A stretch of 5,064 nt of DNA, from positions 1 through 5,064 of the forward strand of contig JAGAJD010000260.1 in assembly GCA_017626275.1 (NCBI GenBank), given 5' to 3'. Under the pieces are notes generated by a model. That model was given only the letters and a program-made list of their open reading frames with translations. It was not told the origin of the DNA and ran no database searches. This document shows, piece by piece, positions 1-5,064 of this stretch. The translations under genes and the position numbers were made by a program. The first letter of the stretch is position 1. Each line of letters opens with the position of its first letter. The DNA is from Lachnospira sp. GTDB lineage: Bacteria; Bacillota; Clostridia; Lachnospirales; Lachnospiraceae.

Positions 1-284
1 AAATGTTTTCAAAGGAATTGTTGGAATTAGATAAAAATACTGTCCAATATATGATAGATGAGATGCAGGATACGATTGACAGCCAGAAAGAAACTATCAG
101 CAGCCAACAGAGCCGATTGGAGGAGCAGCAGGGAACAATAAGCAGCCAGCAGAGCCGGTTGGAGGAACAGCAGGGAACAATAAGCAGCCAGCAGCACCAA
201 ATTCAAGAGACAAGGCAGCTTCTTAATGAAGCACTGGAAAGGATTAGTCAGCTTGAGAAGGAACGTTATGGAAGCGAAAAATAA
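1..284 (+). CDS. C-terminal coiled-coil tail of a probable Rpn-family PD-(D/E)XK nuclease/transposase-like protein (5' end outside window)
   Basis: Only the last ~93 codons are visible (first ATG at 3-5, TAA at 282-284). With two bases before that ATG the start cannot be judged, and I think the gene enters from the left. The opening residues, roughly FSKELLELDKNTVQYMIDEM, resemble the segment that closes the catalytic region of Rpn (recombination-promoting nuclease/putative transposase) proteins in Lachnospiraceae; this is recalled family resemblance, not a search. The PD-(D/E)XK core would lie outside the window, so no catalytic residue can be confirmed. The rest is a coiled coil: from residue 18 of the visible part, Ile or Leu occurs every seventh residue (18, 25, 32, 39, 46, 53, 60, 67, 74, 81), mostly with Gln at the other core position. 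A 14-residue unit, TISSQQSRLEEQQG, is tandemly repeated. The tail could serve oligomerisation. The 3' end overlaps the next ORF by 17 nt. Alternative: an unrelated coiled-coil protein. Confidence 0.6.
   Translation, partial: MFSKELLELDKNTVQYMIDEMQDTIDSQKETISSQQSRLEEQQGTISSQQSRLEEQQGTISSQQHQIQETRQLLNEALERISQLEKERYGSEK
93..194 (+). repeat. 42-bp in-frame tandem repeat, about 2.4 copies
   Basis: The unit encodes 14 residues, i.e. two coiled-coil heptads. Copy 1 covers about 93-134, copy 2 135-176, and a partial third 177-194. Between copies 1 and 2 (93-131 against 135-173) I count five differences in 39 bases, all in third codon positions and all synonymous. A perfect 27-nt direct repeat links 126-152 with 168-194, so the copy 2/copy 3 junction looks like the most recent duplication. 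Because the unit is a multiple of both 3 bases and 7 residues, gain or loss of a copy keeps both reading frame and heptad register. Confidence 0.9.
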
Positions 285-465
285 GTATTTTGAACAGGCA
301 CTTTCTGATTTTACATTTGATGTGTCCTGTGGTGCGGCAATACGACATCTTGTAGATTTAGAGTATTCGGTAAAACAGATTATGCAGAATATAAGTCAGC
401 CTAATATTTTTCTTAAACTGTGTTGTCGGAACGGAGATTTATATGAAAGATTATTTTGCATTTAA
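268..465 (+). CDS. small hypothetical protein, possibly a truncated member of a Lachnospiraceae family
   Basis: 65 codons, ATG at 268 and TAA at 463-465. The start is chosen because AAGGA at 258-262 lies 5 nt upstream; an in-frame ATG at 226 has no comparable site and would overlap the preceding gene more deeply. The N-terminal part (about KYFEQALSDFTFDV, then AIRHLVDLEYSVKQIM) recalls a family of longer uncharacterised Lachnospiraceae proteins with an 'ALSDFTFDVASGGAIRHLADxGYTVKQI' start; this is from memory and unsearched. After about residue 44 the similarity ends and the frame closes within the start of the dNTPase gene, suggesting a C-terminal truncation. Neither of the other two frames at 395-465 restores the expected continuation, so a simple one-base frameshift is not evident. 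No signal peptide, membrane segment or catalytic motif is seen. It overlaps its neighbours on both sides (17 nt and 23 nt). It may be a functional microprotein, a remnant, or only a coupling ORF. Confidence 0.5.
   Translation: MEAKNKYFEQALSDFTFDVSCGAAIRHLVDLEYSVKQIMQNISQPNIFLKLCCRNGDLYERLFCI
433..436 (+). promoter_or_regulatory. ribosome binding site (GGAG) of the dNTPase gene, inside the upstream small ORF
   Basis: GGAG lies 6 nt before the ATG at 443 and supports that start. It is inside the coding sequence of the small ORF, whose stop is 20 nt past this ATG, so ribosomes translating the small ORF pass over the site. This arrangement is compatible with translational coupling, which is inferred only. 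Confidence 0.6.
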
Positions 466-1681
466 TACTTCTGAGAAGATGTATCTAAATTCAATAAATG
501 AAGAGTATGACAGAGAGTTGTCGCCATATGCAGCTAAGAATATGGAAGCAATCAGACTGTATGGCAAACCGAGATATGATATTATACGTCCTGATTATTC
601 TTATGATGTGGACTGCATTATACATAATCCGCTGTACAACCGTTATGCGGATAAGACGCAGGTATTTTCCTTTTACAGAAATGACGACCTTACGAGGAGG
701 GCGCTGCATGTACAGTTTGTATCAAAAATTGCCAAGACAATCGGACGTGCATTGAAGCTTAATCTTGACCTGATAGAAGCAATTTCATTGGGGCATGATA
801 TGGGTCATACTCCATTTGGGCATAAGGGAGAGGAATTTTTAAGTGAATGTTATCAAAATGGCTGCATGAAGCGTAACGGACAGAAGAGATATTTTAATCA
901 TAATGTGCATAGTGCAAGAATTTTCAGATATATACTAAACAGCAATCTTACAATGCAGACTCTCAGCGGAATAATTTCGCATAATGGAGAGAAGGTATGT
1001 AAAGAATATACGCCGTCTGTGCTTACTGATTTTGACACGTTTGATGAATTGCTTGAAAAATGTTATATAGAAAATGATTATCACAAACGGCTTCGTCCGT
1101 CCACACTTGAGGGGTGTGTTGTGCGTATAAGCGACATGATTGCGTATGCGGGAAAGGACCGGCAGGATTTATACAGAGCAAAGCTTATAACAGATAAACA
1201 GTTTAAGAAAGAACGGCTTATTGGCACAAATAACCGCGATATAATTTCAAATATTGTCATTAACATTATTAAGAACAGTATTGAGTCGCCGTCTATTAAC
1301 ATGGATAGGGAAGTGTTTGATGATTTAAAGGATTTGATTGCGGAAAATTATGATATTATTTATGGAAATGCGGAGTTAAACGAGCCATATTATGAAGTGA
1401 TAAAACCGTTGATGGAGAAGCTGTACGACAGGCTTGTGGAAGATGTGGAAAAACGTAATTTCAAGTCGCCTGTTTTTCAGCATTATCTCAATGATACTAT
1501 ACAGGGCAAGTGTTACAGAGAGAAGCCTAGAGGAAGAATTATTGCTTCACCTGATGATATTGTGACTGATTTTATCGCAAGTATGACAGATGATTATTTT
1601 GTTGACATCTGTAAATATCTGCATATTGACGATGGACGGATTGAAAAATTAAAATATCATAAGTATTTTGATATTACTTAG
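443..1681 (+). CDS. HD-domain deoxyguanosinetriphosphate triphosphohydrolase-like protein
   Basis: 412 aa cytosolic enzyme of the dGTPase-like HD superfamily, expected to cleave a dNTP to the deoxynucleoside and tripolyphosphate; the true substrate range cannot be read from sequence. The metal-binding H...HD...D set is visible: His89 (in RRALHVQFVSKIA), His118-Asp119 (in LGHDMGHTPFGHKGE, which also supplies His122 and His127) and Asp231 (in RISDMIAYAGKD). The family block with His153 and His156 (FNHNVHSARI) and the ISHNGE motif around 179-183 are present. The N-terminal stretch LSPYAAKN (about 26-33) and DKTQVFSFYRNDDLTRR (70-86) fit the shorter Firmicutes homologues, and DFIASMTDDY (376-385) is the usual C-terminal signature. 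Length is normal and no key residue is missing. It overlaps the upstream small ORF by 23 nt and precedes the antiporter gene by 28 nt, so it is probably first of a three-gene unit. The gene could be annotated dgt, but it is an HD-family paralogue rather than a close E. coli Dgt match, so no symbol is given. Confidence 0.93.
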   Translation: MKDYFAFNTSEKMYLNSINEEYDRELSPYAAKNMEAIRLYGKPRYDIIRPDYSYDVDCIIHNPLYNRYADKTQVFSFYRNDDLTRRALHVQFVSKIAKTIGRALKLNLDLIEAISLGHDMGHTPFGHKGEEFLSECYQNGCMKRNGQKRYFNHNVHSARIFRYILNSNLTMQTLSGIISHNGEKVCKEYTPSVLTDFDTFDELLEKCYIENDYHKRLRPSTLEGCVVRISDMIAYAGKDRQDLYRAKLITDKQFKKERLIGTNNRDIISNIVINIIKNSIESPSINMDREVFDDLKDLIAENYDIIYGNAELNEPYYEVIKPLMEKLYDRLVEDVEKRNFKSPVFQHYLNDTIQGKCYREKPRGRIIASPDDIVTDFIASMTDDYFVDICKYLHIDDGRIEKLKYHKYFDIT

Positions 1682-1709
1682 CTAAAATGATGACAGAAAG
1701 GAAAATAAT

Positions 1710-3374
1710 ATGAACAAACCAAAGAAACAAAAATTACTCATGCTTCTGCTGCTGGCAGTTTTTGCAATACTTGTGGCAGTTACGGTTATGACGCCGGGAG
1801 TATCGGCAGATATTGAAAATTATCAGCCAAAGGTATATGCAACGGCATTTGCACTGTTGCCTCCGGTTATCGCTATCGGGCTTGCGCTTATTACAAAAGA
1901 AGTATATTCATCATTGTTTGTTGGAATATTGATGGGAGGACTGCTGTATTCAAATTTTAATCTCGAAATGACAATAAATACGATATTTTTCCATGAAGAC
2001 GGCGGAATGATTTATAAATTGTCAGACAGTTGGAATGTCGGAATACTTGTTTTTCTTGTGGTGCTTGGAATACTTGTTGCACTGATGAACAAGGCAGGAG
2101 GTTCTGCAGCATTCGGAAAATGGGCATCTACACGGATTAAGACACGTGTCGGGGCACAGCTTGCAACAATGGCTCTTGGCGTAATGATATTTGTAGATGA
2201 TTATTTTAACTGTCTTACAGTTGGAAACGTTATGCGTCCTGTGACTGACAGACATCAGGTATCAAGGGCAAAGCTTGCATATATTATAGATGCAACTGCA
2301 GCACCGATATGTATTATCGCTCCAATCAGTTCATGGGCAGCGGCAGTAACATCTTCTGTTCCTGAGGGAAGCGGTATTAACGGATTTACTACATTTTTAA
2401 AGACAATACCATACAATTACTATGCGCTGTTTACTATTATCACAGCCGTGTTTCTCACAGTTACAAAGGTAGATTTTGGGTTGATGAAAAAGCATGAGAT
2501 AAATGCCATAAACGGCGATTTGTTTACAACACCGGAACGTCCTTTTAAAGAGGAAAATGGCGAAAATACAAATTCAAAAGGAAAGGTAGCAGATTTGCTT
2601 CTGCCTGTAATTGTGCTGATTGTGGCATGTATTACATGTATGCTGTATACTGGCGGATTTTTTGCTGGTGAAAGCTTTGTAAATGCGTTCGCAGGTTCTG
2701 ACGCTTCTGTCGGTTTGGTTATGGGTTCATTTATTGCGCTGATGTTTACATTTGTTTATTACATGTTACGTGAAGTAATTACTTTCGACGAATTTATGAA
2801 TTGTGTGCCGGAGGGCTTTAAGATGATGATTTCTCCGATACTCATTCTGACCTTTGCATGGACTTTGTCAGGTGTTACCGGACTTTTAGGTGCAAATGTG
2901 TTTGTTGCGGAGCTTGTTTCAGGCTCGGCTGCGGCATTGCAGATGCTTCTTCCTGCAATTATATTCTTGGTTGCTTTGGGACTTGCATTTGCAACAGGAA
3001 CATCATGGGGAACTTTTGGTATACTGATTCCGATAGTTACAGATGTATTTCCGGGAGGAGAGATGATGGTAATATCTATTGCGGCATGCCTTGCAGGTGC
3101 AGTATGCGGAGACCACTGTTCACCGATTTCGGACACAACAATTCTTGCTTCTGCGGGCAGTCAGTGTCATCATGTAAATCATGTGGCAACACAGCTTCCA
3201 TATGTATTAACCGTTGCGGCAGTGTCTTTTGTGAGTTATATTATAGCAGGTCTGACAAATAATATGTTTATCAGCCTGGCAGCCGGGTTTGTAATTCTGC
3301 TTGCTGTGCTGTTTGGAATAAGGAAGTTTGCGGGAGTTGAGAAAAATCCTGCAGATGAAGGAGCTAAAATGTGA
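1710..3374 (+). CDS. NhaC-family Na+/H+ antiporter (sodium:solute antiporter)
   Basis: 554 aa polytopic membrane protein, start supported by AAAGGA at 1697-1702 (7 nt before ATG). A Lys-rich N-terminus (KPKKQK) is followed by a hydrophobic helix at about 9-29 and then repeated membrane segments (roughly 43-63, 68-82, 108-126, 148-162, 192-215, 236-252, 295-313, 333-352, 372-394, 405-428, 434-444, 452-468, 498-515, 519-536). NhaC family signatures are clear: FVDDYFNCLTVGNVMRPVTD (161-180), DATAAPICIIAPISSWAA (194-211), TGTSWGTFGILIPI (429-442) and GDHCSPISDTTILASAG (467-483), followed by HHVNHVATQLPY. The acidic Asp163-Asp164 pair and the Asp468/Asp475 region are the likely cation-handling sites, by family inference. 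A hydrophilic loop lies at about 253-293 (rich in Lys, Glu and Asn). The family is generally assigned to Na+/H+ exchange at the cytoplasmic membrane, but some members exchange organic acids or amino acids, so the substrate is open. It sits 28 nt after the dNTPase gene, and its stop overlaps the next gene's start. Confidence 0.92.
   Translation: MNKPKKQKLLMLLLLAVFAILVAVTVMTPGVSADIENYQPKVYATAFALLPPVIAIGLALITKEVYSSLFVGILMGGLLYSNFNLEMTINTIFFHEDGGMIYKLSDSWNVGILVFLVVLGILVALMNKAGGSAAFGKWASTRIKTRVGAQLATMALGVMIFVDDYFNCLTVGNVMRPVTDRHQVSRAKLAYIIDATAAPICIIAPISSWAAAVTSSVPEGSGINGFTTFLKTIPYNYYALFTIITAVFLTVTKVDFGLMKKHEINAINGDLFTTPERPFKEENGENTNSKGKVADLLLPVIVLIVACITCMLYTGGFFAGESFVNAFAGSDASVGLVMGSFIALMFTFVYYMLREVITFDEFMNCVPEGFKMMISPILILTFAWTLSGVTGLLGANVFVAELVSGSAAALQMLLPAIIFLVALGLAFATGTSWGTFGILIPIVTDVFPGGEMMVISIAACLAGAVCGDHCSPISDTTILASAGSQCHHVNHVATQLPYVLTVAAVSFVSYIIAGLTNNMFISLAAGFVILLAVLFGIRKFAGVEKNPADEGAKM
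3358..3363 (+). promoter_or_regulatory. ribosome binding site (AAGGAG) of the DMT permease gene, inside the end of the antiporter gene
   Basis: AAGGAG lies within the last codons of the antiporter gene. It is 7 nt from the GTG at 3371 and 10 nt from the ATG at 3374; further in-frame ATGs at 3377 and 3383 are too distant to be preferred. Both nearby starts are workable, and ATG at 3374 forms the TGATG stop/start overlap typical of translational coupling. Confidence 0.75.
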
Positions 3375-4321
3375 TGATGAAAATGTTGGAAAGCAAAGAG
3401 GGAAAACAGCGTGTTGCAAGTCTTGGACTGCTTATTGCTGCTTTTATCTGGGGAACTGCATTTGTCGCCCAAAGTGTGGGAATGGATTATGTTGAGCCGT
3501 TTACGTTTCAGTGGGCGAGAAGCTTTATTGGATCAGCGGCACTTATTCCTGTTATTTTAGTTATGAATCATAGTAAAAAGAAATGCAGATATCAGGAAAA
3601 GGGCGGAAATGATGGGACTGAAAGAGACAGGAGTGACAGCAGAAAGCTTATTGTCGGAGGTATATGCTGCGGAGTTGTTTTGTGCATTGCAACAAGCTTT
3701 CAACAGATTGGAATTATGTATACTTCAGTTGGCAATGCGGGATTTATTACGTCAATGTATATGATTCTTGTTCCGATTTTAAGTATATTTTTACATAAAA
3801 GAGTAAAGCTGAAAATATGGATATGCGTGGCGGTGGCAGCAGTCGGAATGTATTTTTTGAGTGTTTCGGAAACACTTACCATATCAAAAGGGGATATACT
3901 CGTAGCGGTGAGTGCATTCTTTTTTGCTGTGCAGATTATGGCAGTTGATTATTTTGCACCACAGGTAGACGGTGTCAAGCTGTCATGTATCCAGTTTCTT
4001 GTCGTGGGAATTATATCACTTGTCATTTCTCTGTTTTTTGAGAATCCGAGTGTGAATGATATTATATCTGCGGCAGTCCCGATTTTGTATGCCGGAGTGC
4101 TTTCAAGCGGGGTAGCTTATACGCTGCAGATTATAGGGCAGAAATATGCTCCACCGACAACGGCTACACTGCTTATGAGTCTTGAATCAGTGTTTTCATT
4201 GCTTGGAGGAATTGTCGTATTACAACAGATTCCGACAGGAAGAGAAGTATTTGGCTGTATACTTGTATTTGCAGCAGTGGCAGTCTCACAGGTGGATTTA
4301 AAGCTTTGTGCAAGATTGTAA
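3374..4321 (+). CDS. DMT-superfamily (EamA) permease
   Basis: About 315 aa, predicted ten-helix inner-membrane transporter of the drug/metabolite transporter superfamily, made of two EamA repeats. Counting from the alternative GTG at 3371, helices run at roughly 15-35, 48-65, 93-112, 121-141, 148-164, 174-195, 204-223, 232-252, 264-284 and 291-309. Family features include FIWGTAFVAQ in helix 1 (25-34), QQIGIMYTSVGNAGFITSMY before and in helix 4 (111-130), and LLMSLESVFSLLGG with Glu272 in helix 9, the usual position of the conserved acidic residue. Such proteins typically export amino acids or metabolites, but nothing here fixes the substrate. A charged cytosolic loop between helices 2 and 3 (about 67-92, Lys/Arg/Asp rich) is longer than in many relatives. 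ATG 3374 is chosen because it is ATG, overlaps the antiporter stop as TGATG and is served by AAGGAG; the GTG at 3371 would add one residue. Coexpression with the antiporter is likely. The gene ends in TAA at 4319-4321. Confidence 0.9.
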   Translation: MMKMLESKEGKQRVASLGLLIAAFIWGTAFVAQSVGMDYVEPFTFQWARSFIGSAALIPVILVMNHSKKKCRYQEKGGNDGTERDRSDSRKLIVGGICCGVVLCIATSFQQIGIMYTSVGNAGFITSMYMILVPILSIFLHKRVKLKIWICVAVAAVGMYFLSVSETLTISKGDILVAVSAFFFAVQIMAVDYFAPQVDGVKLSCIQFLVVGIISLVISLFFENPSVNDIISAAVPILYAGVLSSGVAYTLQIIGQKYAPPTTATLLMSLESVFSLLGGIVVLQQIPTGREVFGCILVFAAVAVSQVDLKLCARL

Positions 4322-4344
4322 ATTGGCAGATAGACTGTTATACT
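4316..4344 (+). promoter_or_regulatory. extended -10 sigma-A-type promoter overlapping the permease stop codon
   Basis: TTGTAA at 4316-4321 (four of six matches to TTGACA) and TATACT at 4339-4344 (five of six to TATAAT) are separated by exactly 17 nt, with TG at 4336-4337 one base before the -10 hexamer, the extended -10 arrangement. The predicted transcription start is near 4350-4351, giving a leader of about 35 nt before the ATG at 4386. The -35 contains the TAA stop of the permease gene. A weak inverted repeat (TACTAT 4341-4346, ATAGTA 4359-4364) overlaps the -10 and start site. No Rho-independent terminator is visible between the permease and this promoter, so readthrough from upstream may add to expression. 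Confidence 0.6.
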
Positions 4345-4374
4345 ATGAAAACAGAGATATAGTAAGTTTGTAAC

Positions 4375-4380
4375 AGGAGG
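4375..4380 (+). promoter_or_regulatory. ribosome binding site (AGGAGG) of the AAA-ATPase-like gene
   Basis: A perfect AGGAGG lies 5 nt before the ATG at 4386. It is the strongest ribosome binding site in the window and fixes the start of the last gene. Confidence 0.85.
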
Positions 4381-4385
4381 TATTT

Positions 4386-5064
4386 ATGGCAAGAACGGTA
4401 GCGATAGGAATACAGGATTTTGGCGATTTGATTCAGAAAAAATATTTCTATATTGATAAAACCTCTTTTATTAAGGAATGGTGGGAGAGCGGGGACAGTG
4501 TGACACTTATTACCCGTCCCCGCCGTTTTGGAAAGACGCTGAATATGAGCATGGTTGAGCAGTTCTTTTCCGTAGATTATGCAGGACGTGGTGAACTGTT
4601 TGAGGGGCTTTCTATTTGGGAAAATGAGGAATACAAAAAGATACAGGGAACTTATCCTGTTATCAGCCTGTCATTTGCAAATGTTAAGGAGTCAAATTAT
4701 ACCAACACGAGGAAAAAAATATGCCAGATGATTGCAGAATTGTATGTAAAGTATTCATTTCTGCTTAACGAAAATATTATGGAAGAGGGAGAAAAGCAAT
4801 TTTTCCGTCGTGTTTGTGTGGATATGGATGATGTGGATGCAACAATGGCAATTCATTATCTGTCAAAATTTTTGTGCCGTTATTATGGCAAAAAAGTCAT
4901 TATCCTTTTAGACGAATACGACACGCCAATGCAGGAAGCATATGTAGACGGATATTGGAACGAGTTGGTTGCATTTACAAGGAGTCTGTTTAATTCAACT
5001 TTCAAGACTAATCCGTGGCTTGAGCGTGGGATTATGACGGGAATTACGAGAGTTAGCAAGGAGT
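4386..5064 (+). CDS. AAA-ATPase-like protein, N-terminal part (3' end outside window)
   Basis: 226 complete codons with no stop before the right edge. The N-terminus IGIQDFGDLIQKKYFYIDKT (7-26) and the following TRPRRFGKTLNMSM (43-56) are characteristic of the AAA-ATPase-like family (Pfam AAA-ATPase_like), whose Walker A is the variant RPRRFGKT (44-51). Walker B is VIILLDEYDTP (171-181), with Asp176 and Glu177 as the expected Mg2+-binding and catalytic residues. MTGITRVSKE (217-226) matches the start of the sensor-type motif usually continued as 'SIFS'. Complete members usually run to about 500-580 aa and carry a C-terminal PD-(D/E)XK nuclease-like domain (DUF1703), which would lie beyond the window. 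The family is abundant and multi-copy in gut Clostridia and Bacteroidota; its biological role is not established, with nuclease or genome-defence roles only suggested. It has its own promoter and strong ribosome binding site, so it is probably separate from the transporter unit. Confidence 0.92.
   Translation, partial: MARTVAIGIQDFGDLIQKKYFYIDKTSFIKEWWESGDSVTLITRPRRFGKTLNMSMVEQFFSVDYAGRGELFEGLSIWENEEYKKIQGTYPVISLSFANVKESNYTNTRKKICQMIAELYVKYSFLLNENIMEEGEKQFFRRVCVDMDDVDATMAIHYLSKFLCRYYGKKVIILLDEYDTPMQEAYVDGYWNELVAFTRSLFNSTFKTNPWLERGIMTGITRVSKE

Noticed and set aside
93..194. CRISPR array or mobile-element repeat
   Set aside because: The repeats are contiguous, in frame and coding, with no unique spacers; they are explained by coiled-coil peptide duplication.
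226..267. Upstream ATG at 226 as the start of the small ORF
   Set aside because: There is no ribosome binding site before it, and the added 14 residues overlap the preceding coding sequence; AAGGA 5 nt before the ATG at 268 supports the shorter form.
350..420. Possible promoter for the dNTPase gene inside the small ORF
   Set aside because: TATAAG at 390-395 and TAATAT at 402-407 resemble -10 boxes, but no acceptable -35 hexamer is found 16-18 nt upstream of either; in AT-rich DNA these matches are expected by chance.
1682..1709. Regulatory element (riboswitch or promoter) between the dNTPase and antiporter genes
   Set aside because: The gap is 28 nt and holds only a ribosome binding site; there is no room for a structured leader.
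2759..3136. 125-codon minus-strand open frame
   Set aside because: It lies wholly inside the antiporter gene across its conserved C-terminal motifs, has no ribosome binding site of note, and its product is low-complexity without recognisable domains.
2858..3262. 134-codon + strand open frame with many Cys residues
   Set aside because: It is in a different frame inside the antiporter gene; the Cys richness comes from reading Gly/Ala/Leu-rich membrane codons out of frame.
4322..4385. Rho-independent terminator after the permease gene
   Set aside because: There is no GC-rich stem followed by a T-run; the only inverted repeat (6-bp A/T-rich arms, 12-nt loop) is too weak and is not followed by a U-tract.

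Overview
The window looks like AT-rich chromosomal DNA of a Gram-positive anaerobe of the class Clostridia, most likely family Lachnospiraceae. Signs of this are the A/T-biased codons, strong AGGAGG/AAGGAG-type ribosome binding sites, a Firmicutes-type HD-domain dNTPase, and two accessory protein types common in gut Lachnospiraceae: an Rpn/PD-(D/E)XK 'transposase-like' tail and an AAA-ATPase-like protein. All supported genes are on the + strand. The minus-strand open frames lie inside clear + strand genes and look like shadows.

Left part (1-465): the last ~93 codons of a gene entering from the left edge, best read as the coiled-coil tail of an Rpn-family PD-(D/E)XK protein. It carries a 42-bp tandem repeat (two heptads per unit). 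It overlaps by 17 nt a small ORF of 65 codons (268-465) whose N-terminal half resembles a Lachnospiraceae hypothetical family but which seems cut short. That ORF in turn overlaps by 23 nt the next gene.

Centre (443-4321): three co-directional genes, probably one transcription unit: an HD-domain dGTPase-like triphosphohydrolase (412 aa), an NhaC-family antiporter (554 aa, 28 nt downstream) and a ten-helix DMT/EamA permease (about 315 aa, start overlapping the nhaC stop). No terminator or convincing promoter is seen between them. The two transporters are translationally tight. No shared pathway with the dNTPase can be argued beyond position.

Right part (4316-5064): a good extended -10 promoter whose -35 overlaps the permease stop codon, a ~35-nt leader with a perfect AGGAGG, and the first 226 codons of an AAA-ATPase-like protein (Walker A-like RPRRFGKT, Walker B VIILLDEYD) that runs off the right edge. 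This gene appears to have its own transcription start.

No stretch over 300 bases lacks a gene. I see no tRNA, rRNA, CRISPR array, IS ends or riboswitch. I found no convincing undescribed system. The points most worth checking are the repeat-built coiled coil, the apparently truncated small ORF at the junction with the dNTPase gene, and the promoter embedded in the permease stop.
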